Assembly: GCA_021229015.1 (NCBI GenBank)
Contig: CM037777.1
Span: forward strand, 55,009,089 to 55,073,088
Origin: Solen grandis
Lineage: Eukaryota > Mollusca > Bivalvia > Adapedonta > Solenidae
DNA length: 64,000 nt
Direction: 5' to 3'
This document shows, in pieces, positions 1 to 11,009 of the stretch. A program made the translations under genes and the position numbers. Within the stretch, counting starts at the first letter, position 1. Each line of letters starts with the position of its first letter. The notes under the pieces are model-generated. The model worked only from the letters and a program-made list of their open reading frames with translations. It was not told the origin of the DNA and did not search any database.

Positions 1-745
1 GGAACTTATTCCAAATGCCGGACTGTTCATGAGACTCATTCAGTTACATCTGCCCAGTTTTTGGAAACCTTGCAGTTAGTCTTTGGACTGGTCATTCCAT
101 TTACACATAATCTGCAATCTCTAAAATTGGTGGCGAAATTCAGTCAACATTTTCAAGGGTCGGTCCTTTCACACGGTGCATAACCATATCGGCGGTCTCT
201 CCGCAGAAATCGCTCTATCGGCAGGCTCTCTGCGTTCGCACCGGTCATTCTCTGCCATAAACACAAATTCACGATGGACAGAGGGCATAAAAAGAGACAA
301 AAGGTCGCTTTAAAGCAGGTGAGTTGCTCAATATTAAGTAGTGCACGGAATATTAGAGTATATTTACTATGTATATGCGTGTCCACTTTTCATATATCAG
401 CAACTTCGCTCCGAAACTCGGACAAACAGTTTAATGATGTACCAACATTGATTACAACCTCGGCACAGAGTCTTCCTGTACTTCATAAGGTGATGTGCAG
501 AGAGACATCCGGTGCAACCGAAAGTATGGGGTTATCAAGAAATTTACATATATATCGGCCAATTTATCGGTATACCTAAAAGAATACCTACGATGTTCAT
601 ATTATGGAAGTAATCAAATCAATAACTCGCTAAAACCTATGGAAAGTGCCGAGGTTGTGTTCAATGATGGTGCATCACTAAACTGATTATCCGAGTTTCG
701 GAGTACAGTGGCTGATAATTGAAAAGTAGACATGCATATACATCC
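1..745. other. No recognisable feature
   Basis: Several short overlapping open frames exist on both strands, but none shows a domain, signal peptide or splice context. I see no repeat or RNA gene here. Confidence 0.4.
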
Positions 746-749
746 TACT

Positions 750-1765
750 CTACAAATTTAACTGATATAACTCAGTTTTTTAAAGAGCTTTTTCATAAGG
801 GTTTACATTAGAGGACAAGAAGTGGTTACAGATCCTGATTTGACTTAACTTGATTTGACTTGACTTGACTATTTGAGTTTACCGTCGCTTCGACAGTATT
901 TCAGTCATATAGCGACGTCCAGCTAATTACAGGTGGAGGAAGACCCCGAATGCACGGAGGCATCCGGGTAGAACTACCGACCTACCGCAAGTCAGCTGGA
1001 AGGCTTCCTCACATGAAAATCCGAATGACCCTGCCGGGATTCGAACCCACGCGGTGAGGGGCTGGGTGAGTTTTTAAGTCAGGTTACAGATCTGTGTTGT
1101 CTGCTGTTTATCCCCCTATTGATGGTCATAAAGTGGGTCAGCATCCATATGTGATTCAGTCGCTTAAAGGAGTTTTTAATTCCATGAATCCTATGGTTAG
1201 ACTGGTACCTGAATGGGATTTACTGAAGGTGTTGGATGTTCTTCAAAAAGCTCCATTTGAACCATTGCATAAAGCTGCTTTGAAAATTGTCATTTACAAA
1301 ACTGTATTCTTGATTTGCAGTCTCTGAGGTTTGTAGAAGGTTCTGTCAATATTCAACAGAAGGGTATCACATTTGTGCGTCATGGGTTAGCCAAACAGGA
1401 CAGACCGTCACATTTTGAAGCAACACTTTTTGTGCCAGCTTTTCCAGAAAACAGGAAATTGGATCCCAGAAGATGTTTGTTTTACTATTTGAAAGCAACT
1501 GAAAAATACAGAAAGTCCGGGGCAGGGGGAAATAAAACAAGAATTTTTCTTGGTTTGAATGAACCACATAAGCTAAACAATTTCTAATTGGGTTGTGCAG
1601 ACAGTTTTTCAGGATGATAATTAAAAGGTAAAACCCATAGTACAAGAGCTATTTTGTCCTTCATTAGCTCTATTCAAGGGCGCATCTCTAGAATCAATTT
1701 AAGCTTCAGCAGACTGAAGTAGAGAGACTATGTTTACTCGTTTTTATCTTAGAAATATGGATGGT
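750..1765 (+). pseudogene. Degraded tyrosine recombinase of a DIRS/Ngaro-type retroelement
   Basis: This is a broken integrase-type tyrosine recombinase. The N-terminal core-binding part is readable near 752-805 (FFKELFHKG) and continues after a SINE insertion with SGYRSVLSAV at about 1080-1110. It runs through PEWDLLKVLDVLQKAPFEPL (about 1210-1270) and KTVFL (about 1300). The segment that normally follows, carrying the first catalytic Arg, is missing. The frame shifts near 1315 and resumes as SLRFVEGSVN to about 1590. A HSTRA box (H-x-x-R type) lies at 1636-1650. The FYLR nucleophile-Tyr motif lies at about 1742-1753 in another frame. Such enzymes integrate circular DNA copies of YR retroelements. 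No reverse transcriptase or split repeats of the parent element are seen. Stops, frameshifts, an internal deletion and the SINE make it dead. A Crypton-type recombinase is the alternative. Confidence 0.72.
835..1081 (-). mobile_element. tRNA-derived SINE (family A, copy 1) inside the recombinase
   Basis: In minus orientation the element has a Pol III B box (GGTTCGAATCC, near 1037-1047), a conserved body also present at 23.4 and 60.0 kb, and a tail of TTGACT-like repeats (plus-strand 835-877). It is flanked by an 11-bp target-site duplication, GGTTACAGATC, at 824-834 and 1082-1092. Removing it rejoins the recombinase reading SGYRS. The upstream part of the tRNA head, including the A box, is missing compared with the 60.0 kb copy. 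Confidence 0.85.
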
Positions 1766-1769
1766 ACTT

Positions 1770-3037
1770 CTGCTGTGTTGAATTGAATATGGACATAAGT
1801 GGTCTTTTAGCGAGTCGCGGGTGTTTAGTTTCTGTATTTTATTTTATCACAAGGAGTGATCAATGTAACATAAGTGTTGGATGTCGTGTATTGGTGGACC
1901 ATTTATGAATAAGGATGTCATATAAGTTGAATCAATGGTTGATGTACATATGTTCATAACTCGGAAGAATATTTACATTTAAGTAAAGTACGTATGTGGA
2001 AACAGTGGTTTTCTGTACATAAACAAAACAATGATGTGTTAAGGTAAACGCAGAGATTGATTAGAAGAGAAAACATACCATACATCATCATGAGGTGAGT
2101 ATTACTCGCAAGTTGAACGAGTGAAATAAAATTATAAAATTTGAAATAAAGTTTGACCTTTATGAATAAGTTGAACTTACCAGTCATACTATTTACCCCC
2201 ACCACCCCATGGTAATTTTATATAAAGTACTCGTATATATTGTTTTCACTTAAGGCCAAAAAAAAATAAATATGTGTGGTTCAGGGAACCCGACCGACCC
2301 TAATTTTTGCCCGCCGACCATTAACGTTTTATTTTCGGGTATGAATTTGTGTGTGTGTGTGTGTGTGGGGGGGGGGTACGAATTTTCATGCTAAAGGTCG
2401 AATTCTTTTGAGAACGAATCAGTAGCGTTACCGGCAAAATGGCGGACATTTGTCCGTCGGTAATCGCAGTCCGTCTGCTTTCTAAAATTACATTTAAACT
2501 GGGCTGGGAAGAAAACATAAACTGGATCCTCAAAATCCTGTAACGGTATACAAGCAATATTTGAACAACAAAACATCGTGTTATGTTTGCTAACGTTTTT
2601 GAAAAAAAGGACTAGCCAGGTGCTACGGAGATCAGTCTAACTTTGAATTGGGTAATGTAATAGCAGTACTAGAGGGCGGACTTGCTTGTGATTTTGTTAT
2701 TTTTTTGGGGGGGGGGGGGAGGTGTTGTTTTATTTTGTTTGACAGGGATAGGGGGACTGTGTGTTGTTTTACAAATTATCTGATACAGTGGGTTTAGTGT
2801 GAATGATCGATCAAGGTTATAGTTGGCTCATTTGTAAAATCATATTGAACAGCCTGTTAGTTTCCATGATCAGGAAAAATGAGCGGTATAATAGCAATTA
2901 CTAAGAAAGTAGAAAATGTTGTTGTTGTTGTTTTTGTTTTTGTTTTTTGGGGGGTTTTTTGTTGTTGTTGTTGTTGTTTTTAAATCCTCAATACATTATT
3001 CAGCATAAGTCATGGGGGGAAATAATGTGAAAAGACA
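1770..3037. repeat. Non-genic stretch with simple repeats
   Basis: It contains a short (GT)n plus G-run at about 2349-2378, a G-run near 2707-2720 and (TTG)n/T-rich tracts at about 2918-2983. No gene is supported. Confidence 0.5.
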
Positions 3038-3045
3038 CCTTAGTC

Positions 3046-3255
3046 CAGTGATTTTTCACTTTTGCGTCCTGCATCCTTGATGCAATGATTTTGCTGTGGG
3101 TGTAATGTTTTGATTTCAACGCATCCACTCAAAGATATACAAAAATGCTATTTAAATTAAAGTAAGATGCATACTTTCCAGAATTGGACTCATAGTTTTT
3201 TAAGCCTAGCGAGTCCTAGGACTCGTGCAGCAAAAATTGTAAAAAAAAATCACTG
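3046..3255. mobile_element. hAT-like MITE, 210 bp
   Basis: The ends are perfect 11-bp terminal inverted repeats, CAGTGATTTTT and AAAAATCACTG. They are flanked by an imperfect 8-bp target-site duplication (CCTTAGTC at 3038-3045, ACTTAGTG at 3256-3263; 6 of 8 match). CAGTG termini with an 8-bp duplication are typical of the hAT superfamily. There is no coding capacity, so it is non-autonomous. Confidence 0.7.
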
Positions 3256-3336
3256 ACTTAGTGGAAAACAGCATATCACCAGGGCCAAAGTTATGGACAT
3301 TATATTATGCATATAGTGCTTCATGCAATATAGCAT

Positions 3337-4145
3337 ATAGTTTACATGTAAGATAATGATATTTAGTCTACATGTAAATTAAAATTTCTACATAATGATA
3401 TAATATTTAGTCTACGTAAGATAATGATATTTAGTCTACATGTAAGATAATGATATTTAGTCTACACGTAAGATGATGATATTTAGTCTACATGTAAGGT
3501 AATGATATTAAGTCTACATGTAAGATAATGATATTTAGTCTACACGTAAGGTAATGATATTTAGTCTAGACGTAAGATAATGATATTAAGTCTACACGTA
3601 AGATAATGATATTTAGTCTTCACGTAAGATAATGATATTTAGTCTACACGTAAGGTAATGATATTTAGTCTACACGTAAGATAATGATATTTAGTCTATA
3701 CGTAAGATAATGATATTTAGTCTCCCCGTAAGATAATGATATTTAGTCTACACGTAAGATAATGATATTTAGTCTACACGTAAGATAATGATATTTAGTC
3801 TACACGTAAGATAATGATATTTAGTCTACACGTAAGGTAATGATAGTAAGTCTACACGTAAGATAATGATATTTAGTCTACACGTAAGGTAATGATATTT
3901 AGTCTACATGTAAGGTAATGATATTTAGTCTACATGTAAGGTAATGATATATAGTCTACACGTAAAATAATGATATTTAGTCTACACGTAAGATAATGAT
4001 ATTTAGTCTACATGTAAGATAATGATATTTAGTCTACACGTAAGATAATGATATTTAGTCTACACGTAAGATAATGATATTTAGTCTACACGTAAGATAA
4101 TGATATATATAGTCTACACGTAAGATAATGATATATATATATATC
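3337..4145. repeat. 26-bp minisatellite, about 29 copies
   Basis: The unit is close to ATAATGATATTTAGTCTACA followed by CGTAAG, and the 26-bp period is regular from about 3405 to 4130. Units differ mainly at the single CpG (ACGTA versus ATGTA) and at AAGATAA versus AAGGTAA. The left edge is the most diverged. The right end runs into (AT)n at about 4128-4144. Confidence 0.93.
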
Positions 4146-6150
4146 GTCTTTGGTTCCCATTGTTGTTGTTGTATCTTATAAATCATCTTCATAAAAGTTC
4201 CTTCTTTTTATGATTATTTCCTGCATGTTTGATTGCTAAATGGTGACAGTGCATTTTAGTTAATTTCTTTGATAAAGCCAAATAATAGGCCTAAAAATAA
4301 AGAGTTTGTTCAATAACAAGCAAGATGGCCTTAACCTATTGCCATTTTATACATCAATTTGTTTCTCTTACGATTTAGGAATTTTTTTCTAAATTTGGTG
4401 AAAATCTCTTCATTATAACTTACTCTAGCATATGTGTTTAAATTGAAATTGTACGACAACACCAAAAATTGTACGACCAGAGATTAAACATACACTGGAA
4501 CACGATTTTTCAAAGGAAATATTTGGAAAAGTATCGCAACGTTATTCAATAGCAAACAACAACCAAAAGACCACATTTAACATCTTAACTTGCCTGTGTA
4601 CTTTTAAGCAATCAGAATAAAAGTACTTTCTATGAAATTTAATAGAGGTATAACAGCTTAGCAATTTTGTTTATAATATTCAAACATTAAAAATATATGT
4701 TACAACCATAAAGTCGGAAAGGAAATTGAGTAAATTTTTATACAATGGAAACATTTCTATAAAATACACTCACAAGGTAATTGTTTATTATGCGTCAGTT
4801 TTGTAGAAGTTTTTAAACAGGATTCCTTGCAACTCTGCAACTTCTATTGTAACTCCCCCTTTTGCTATACATGTATTTACGCAGTTACCCTCACCGCATT
4901 TCGGGGCTATATTTAGACACACTTAAAACCCTCGCCGCATTTCGGGGCTATATTTAGACACACTTAAACCCTCACCGTTTAACTATTCCACAGATGTAAA
5001 TACCCTAATGTAGCTTCGTGACTAATCCAAGTTTTTTTTTCTGTCATTTTATACTAATTAAGATACATGTACGATTGCATTTTTGAAGTCGAAACTGAAA
5101 TGAAATGTGTTTATAATTGATCCTTTAATAACACGCTTTATAAACTGTAATAAAAAAAATAATGCGCGAGCGAGTCAATCGCAATTCATTCGGAGATCTT
5201 TTGATTATCACCTGCTGTACCATAAATTACCTATGAAAATAAACAATTGTATTCATACTGAAACTGTTACGGTAACTCAAACACTTATCTTTTTTTTTTT
5301 CTTTCATTTTTTTTTATTGTGCAGCTCGCTGCAATGTGTGGACTTTTTAATATTTATCTATAAAAAAATAAATAAATATGTAAAACGAATGAGAAAAAAA
5401 ATACCTTAAAAATAGTACACGCACACTAAAGACTTGTCTTTCATCTTGACAAATGAGGAAAACGTCCCCATTTGCTTTAATTTAGGATTCAGAACCAAAA
5501 TATTTTAAACAATAAAATACACATTTCGTTACTTATTTACAGTGCTTAAGTCATATTTTTTACCATTTACCCCGTGAATTATGAATAATCATGTATAACT
5601 TGATGAATATTCATCGACTGAACTTTTCTGAAAGAGTGGATTTATTTTTGCCTCTTTAGAATCTAATTTCAATATTAGCAACAGAGGAGACAGAGGTGTT
5701 GTCTGATCTTGTTCTGTTGATTTCCAATGCGTCAAAATGAATCTACATGTCGTAAAGTGTTAAACAACATTGAATATAAACAATGGGTCTATGATTGCAC
5801 TAGTCTAAGAGTTGATGAAGACAAAACTAAATAATTATTTAATCAGTAATAGCATAACATTTTTAAACGTATTTTACTTTTGTCATTTAACATTAGACGC
5901 ATAACTTTTCGCATTATCAGCTGTTTCCATGGCTGCGGTTAAAACAGAATGTGTGTTTTCAATTTTAAGTTATTTTCTGATTGCGAGGAGTTCATTTTGT
6001 AAAAATGGTACCTTCAGCTTTAGACCGCGCGCTGGTTACTTAATGATTACTTACGTATGTTTTATATCGTCCGATCTGATGAAGGCACATCTCAAGATTG
6101 TCAAATACTTGATTAAATGGATCACCTGCAATTGGTCCTCGCAAGACACA
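4146..6150. repeat. Non-genic stretch with a short tandem duplication
   Basis: A unit of about 40 bp containing CGCATTTCGGGGCTATATTT occurs twice in tandem (about 4889-4930 and 4931-4971), with a third partial start after it. A 14-bp palindrome GATGAATATTCATC lies near 5603-5616. No gene is recognised. Further exons of the minus-strand gene beginning at 6.4 kb could lie here, but none is identifiable. Confidence 0.5.
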
Positions 6151-6176
6151 ACAATTAATGTAAAAAAGAGACTTAC

Positions 6177-6387
6177 TTCGACAACAAGACCCGGTGCGGT
6201 CTTTTACTTCAACCTCTGCAGACCGATTCATTAAGCAGACATCGCGATGGGAACAGACCGTGTCCAATACCTCAGGGCTGAAGGCCTTACCCAAAATTTC
6301 TTCGTTTTGTCCATTTGACAAACATACGATTTCTAGCAGTAGCACTGCAATTCTTAACATTATTTCTACCAAAGAGGAAACCCGCAT
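6177..6387 (-). CDS. First coding exon of a secreted Cys-rich protein (partial gene)
   Basis: The minus-strand reading starts at 6387 or, better, at the second Met at 6360. That Met opens a classic signal peptide, MLRIAVLLLEIVCLSNGQ. About 43 further residues hold Cys in the pattern C-x5-C ... CC (VCSHRDVC, then GSCCR). The frame meets a textbook splice donor, A|GTAAGTC, at 6177/6176, so the coding exon ends there in phase 1. A palindromic TATA box (TTATATAA, 6437-6444) lies about 50-80 bp upstream of the candidate starts. TATA box, signal peptide and donor together make a real first exon likely. I do not recognise the protein. It may be the N-terminus of a small secreted peptide or of a receptor ectodomain. 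Later exons are not identified. Confidence 0.6.
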
Positions 6388-6436
6388 TGACTGCTACTTT
6401 GTATCGAAAATGGAGTTTTTAACACTCAGACAGTCA

Positions 6437-6444
6437 TTATATAA
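6437..6444 (-). promoter_or_regulatory. TATA box for the secreted Cys-rich gene
   Basis: The sequence TTATATAA lies upstream of the signal-peptide start codon, with transcription expected to begin around 6410 on the minus strand. The motif is palindromic, so orientation is assigned only from the exon beside it. Confidence 0.4.
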
Positions 6445-6970
6445 GGGAAGGTATGACCACTACTGGTCAAAACTTCTGACTAAACGTTGGTCAGTAGTCA
6501 GTTACTCTCGAACTCCTTCTGGAGGTGGCTTAAGTGTACCTTAGAAAAGAAAATGTTTAACTTTTATCATTAAGGTTGCAAACTAATAGTGAATTACATG
6601 TACAAATTATATCTGTCAAAAAACACACTTCCAGCTGTGATAAATACTGTTTGATTGATCTGTTATTGATTGAATTAAGGTTTAATGGAGCATTGCAACA
6701 TTTTGTTTTCTTTTACGGTCGGTCAGATTCCCCAACCTTTTGTTTCAGGGTGACCCAGTAACGAGGACAAATTAGTTTATTAAACTATTTTTGAACAACT
6801 GACGGTTTTCTTACATTTACAATAGAGATTAGATATAAGAGGACCAAGATGCCTTATTTCGCTCTTTTGAGAAGCGCTGCTGCTCTTAAGGAGTTGACTA
6901 CTCCAACCGCATGTGATTTAGTGGTATGTATAATATGACTACAGAATTACAGTCTCCAAGTTCCAAACAT

Positions 6971-7775
6971 ATTTGATTGTTCCTTCGCAAGGGAAGAAAC
7001 ATCTATAATAATTCGTGGCTACTTAGCGGATACAAGATTAGCATCTTAGAAATGTTCGCCAGCTCAGTAATATTTGTCCTTATGTTATTTCTACGATAAG
7101 ACGGGGACCAGCGTGAAGTCATGTGATGTCAGAGTCCGCCATTAACAGGAAGTTATGTCCGCCATTTTAGGAAGTTATTTCCGTCATTTTAGCTTTTACA
7201 AGTTTTAGCCTACCTAAAGTTCCTTCCAGGGCATTTCTAAACTATGATGTACAAAGTGAAAGCTGTTTTTTAGCATTTGCATGTGGAAGGTATAACCTTA
7301 GCGTAAGAAGAGGACAAACTGTATTGGTTTACTATGGTTGCACATTTCTCCAGGTCAAAATGTTCTTAATGTTCTTTTTTTTAATCATGGTAGCACAGGA
7401 AATGAAGCAAAAATTTCAAGGACATTTTAAGGGCTTAGTTCAATTTAAGATGGCATTGTTTTTTCTTTATCGGGACAACACGAAGCCGTAATTTAAACCT
7501 ACGCGCACCTACTAGAATGACACCCAATATTCGCCACTGATTCGCTGTAACATAAACCAGGACGTCATCAAGAACGCTTAAATGGCCGATAAAATGGCGG
7601 ATAAATGGCGGACTTTGATATCACGTGTCTGCATTCAGACTGGATCCCGTCTCATCGTAAAAATCATGAAGCACACATAATACTGAGAGGGCAAACATCT
7701 CATCAGGTGCTAATCTCATACTAGTATTCGGCAAGTAGCGAGGGACGACTACATGGAAAGGAACAATGATGACGT
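6971..7775. mobile_element. Long foldback (inverted-repeat) element
   Basis: Two diverged arms of about 190-210 bp face each other: roughly 6971-7183 and 7575-7775. Matching blocks in order are TGATTGTTCCTT / TCATTGTTCCTT, GCTACTTAGC / GCTACTTGCC, GATTAGCA in both, TACGATAAGACGGG / TACGATGAGACGGG, and AGTCCGCCATT in both. A loop of about 390 bp separates them. No ORF is present. The long TIRs suggest a non-autonomous DNA transposon of foldback or Mutator-like architecture. The superfamily cannot be decided because no clean target duplication is visible. Confidence 0.65.
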
Positions 7776-7899
7776 GATTGGTTTTTATTTAATTGATTGC
7801 CTATTTGTGGCGAAATCTTAAGATATGTTAGATAGATAGGGTAGGGTCAGCTGACATGTGACGGAAGCGGTACTCTGATTCTCTGCTAGGGAATGGTAA

Positions 7900-8100
7900 C
7901 CATGTGTGGGGGGTGTAGTGTTCCAGTGGTGGAAGGACACGCACTTCGAGATCGAGAGGTCCCTGGTTCGAGTCCTACCAGGGGGACACTGTTAATTTCC
8001 TTGGGCAAGAAATTTACACTGCATTGTTTCACTTCACGTAGGTGAAAATGGATACCAGAGAGTGCGTTATAATTCTGTAGCGCCATAATGGGGTCTGCCA
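7900..8100 (+). mobile_element. tRNA-derived SINE-like element
   Basis: A Pol III B-box match (GGTTCGAGTCC, about 7966-7976) sits in a tRNA-like head that includes CGAGATCGAGAGGTCCCTGG. It is followed by a body with TTGGGCAAGAAATTTACACT and TGAAAATGGATACCAG, which resembles SINE bodies seen across invertebrates. The A box is degenerate and no tail or target duplication was found. Confidence 0.5.
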
Positions 8101-8902
8101 TAAGTGGAGTGAAAGACTGCCGGGGGAGATCGATAACTTGATACTTTTAGCCCGATGATCAGGAGTAAAATCTGTAAAGTCGGTGAACGTGCCAACGGCA
8201 TGAAACGTATACTATAAAATGCATTTACTATTATGAGACTCGCTGAACTTTTAGTAGGCTCAAACTTGTTAATATGCTCGATAAAAATATCAACCATAAA
8301 CCAACTTGGCCGTTGGAACTTGGCCATAATGTCTCCAAGTCTAAACAGGATTGCTCAATAAATTTGGAAAATATCAGTCATAAACGAAATTGTCGATATA
8401 TGTTAGCCGTATTGTCTCCAAGTTTCAACAAAATTGCTTGCTTGATGTTAAAGTGAAAATATCTGTCAGATATTTTAACTCAGTTATACAGAGTTCCCTT
8501 TTCATTTGTGAAAGAAATATCGCGTTCATGCTGGGGGACATATGGTGCCTGTGGGTGACCAACGCGTTGGAATCTAAATGGAAAAGGGTGGGTTTTCACA
8601 GTCGGATTCTATTGATATCGTTCATGTAAGTCAAAACAATACAGCGTCTGTGCCCAATTAGTGTTTGAGTCATACTGCGATCTCGCTGTTAATTAGATAT
8701 TTTAAGACTTGCGACTATCATGAAGTCTTTTAATCAACCTAATGATAACATAGGTAGCCACGGGATCTAGGTAGTACCAACACCGGGGCCACACTCAAAT
8801 AAATGTGATGACGCACTGCACACGGTAGGGTTTCTATTTTAATTAGAGACTAATTACACGTAGTTGTACAGCATATTAGAACTGGTTACTAGTAATTACA
8901 TT

Positions 8903-8945
<43 letters not shown>

Positions 8946-9460
8946 GGGATGGGGTAGAGAGAGGGGAGGGTTGGAGTTACTGCCCGTCCACTAAAATGTT
9001 TCAACTTTGGCAATAGAGCCGCTTAATTGTTATAATTCATGTTATAATAAAAGTCATACGAAAATCAGGAACTTTGCTGTGATTCATTTAGACAAATGAT
9101 TTACTTCCCCGTATAGTTTTTGTGCCGTTCATACGTCTGTACGTACGATCAAACTTGCGAAAAACATTTGCAGCTGACTAATCAAAGTTATATGCCCTGT
9201 TGAAATGTCAGCAAGCAAATGACATTTGTTTTCAATTTTTAATATGGTCAAAAAATAATGATCCGAGAAAGATCGAACATAACCCCACAAAATCCGTATC
9301 GTGAGAACGTTTGTCTGTCCGTCTAGTTGTCCGTATGTCCTGACTTTAACTTGAGAAAACTATCATACTTACAAAACTATTAGGATCGATGTAGAAGTTT
9401 TCATTAAATAGCTCGTATTGGATCAAACACGCTTTGATATTTTACCCAAAGACCCCCAAA
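8101..9460. other. Non-genic stretch
   Basis: Apart from the GT microsatellite, I see only a weak internal similarity (GTCTCCAAGT at about 8331 and 8415) and, near 9310-9345, the (GTCTGTCCGTC)-type run that often starts a mollusc repeat. No gene is supported. Confidence 0.4.
8906..8942. repeat. (GT)n microsatellite
   Basis: An uninterrupted GT dinucleotide run of about 36 bp is followed by a G-rich tract. Confidence 0.95.
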
Positions 9461-9461
9461 C

Positions 9462-10017
9462 AGCAGACCAACAGTTAGCTAGTCTGGCAGCCAGCGATAA
9501 GACAGACAAACAGACCAACAGTCAGCTTGTCTGGCAGCCCGCGACAAGCCAGATAAACATACCAACAATCAGCTAGTCTTGAAGCCAGCGACAAGCCAGA
9601 CAAACAGACAGACAGACCAACAGTTAGCTAGTCTGGCAGCCAGCGACAAGACAGACAAAAGACAGACAGACCAACAGTCAGCTAGTCTGGCAGCCAGCGA
9701 CAAGACAGACAAACAGACAGACAGACCACAGCCAGCTAGTCTGGCAGCCAGCGACAAAACAGACATACAGACAGACCAACAGTTAGCTAGTATGGCAGCC
9801 AGTGACAAGCCAGACAAACAGACCAACAGTCAGCTAGTCTGGCAGCCAGCGACAAGACAGACAAACAGACAGACAGACCAACAGTCAGCTTGTCTAGCAG
9901 CCAGCGACAAGACAGACAAACAGACCAACAGTCAGCTAGTCTGGCAGCCAGCGACAAAACAGACAGACAGACCAACAGTCAGCTAGTCTGGCAGCCAGCG
10001 ACAAGCCAGGCAAACAT
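9462..10017. repeat. Minisatellite with 46-56 bp units, about 11 copies
   Basis: Each unit carries GCTAGTCTGGCAGCCAGCGA or a close variant plus a CAGA/CAAA-rich spacer. Successive copies start near 9474, 9520, 9567, 9621, 9675, 9731, 9781, 9829, 9883, 9929 and 9976. Spacings cluster at 46, 50 and 54 bp, so units change length mostly by whole CAGA tetranucleotides. Long frames on both strands here (for example 9579-9986 plus) are products of the repeat, not genes. Confidence 0.92.
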
Positions 10018-10998
10018 ACTTTTTTTTAGGATCCTACATGCATAGATACTCCATTTATCGCATAAGATGACTTTAGACCCCTACATAATATAATTGATAA
10101 AGCAACATCTCCGTGTCCGAGTTGGTAAAGTCGCTGATTTCTGTCGTGAATATCACGAATATAAACAGAAACAAAAACAGCTAAATATTTCATTAAAAGG
10201 AAGTAATTTATTAATATTGTTAACAGTAAAGGGAGGTAATTCTTAATTGGGAAAATGTTAATATCTTTTTTACAAAGTCAATTTTATTGACTAATTTTCA
10301 TATTGATAATGATTATATTTTGTTTTAGATGTTATTATTACAATTATGTAAGGCCAAAAAATATTATGCTCTAAAACCTTTTTGAATGTTATTCATTTTG
10401 AACATAAATAGTAAGCTTTTTAATATAAAAATAAAAAGTACAAGTGAAAAATGTGTTTAATTCAAATTGGATTTATTGTGTATTTAAATTTGGATTAAAG
10501 TGCTATTCAATTGGATTAAAATCGCCATCAAGATTCCTAAGGATAAATAAATAATAATACGTGAAAAGTTTGTGCTAAAAATCCAAGTGTGAAAATATAA
10601 ATAAAAAGAATAGAAAACAGATTAATTATCCTAGTGTTAAATAAGTGTGTTTGTGCTTCGCATTCAATTATTTTAATCATTTGAATTATGTGTTTTTCCT
10701 AATGTGGTGAAAAAAGGAAAGGAAAATTAAATTGTAAATAAAAAAAAATGTTTTACTTATAATTTTAAGTACCAACCACCACAATTTCTATCCATGCAAG
10801 TAGGAACATAAAATATCATGATTCTCTGTTTCAATCCTCCATATTGTCAGTACGCGTTACCACAAAAGTCACGTGATTCCCTGCCTATACGGCCACATAT
10901 CATACCTTAGGTAGCACTCCACACTAAAATCAGAGTTTCTGGCGACTACCTCCCACAAGTTGTTACCTATATGTCTGATGGTCCTGATTCCAAACAAC
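10018..10998. other. Non-genic AT-rich stretch
   Basis: The segment at about 10105-10140 (TCCGAGTTGGTAAAGTCGCT) resembles the A-box end of the family A SINE head and may be a fragment. Nothing else is recognised. Confidence 0.35.
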
Positions 10999-11009
10999 AA
11001 CATGGAAAA

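Noticed and set aside
3337..4145. CRISPR array
   Set aside because: Units are contiguous 26-bp repeats with no unique spacers, in animal DNA. It is a minisatellite.
7917..7990. True tRNA gene
   Set aside because: Only the B box is good. Acceptor stem and anticodon arm do not pair, and a SINE-like body follows.
9462..10017. Overlapping genes on both strands (135-codon plus, 85- and 62-codon minus)
   Set aside because: All frames are open only because the tandem unit lacks stops. Composition follows the repeat.
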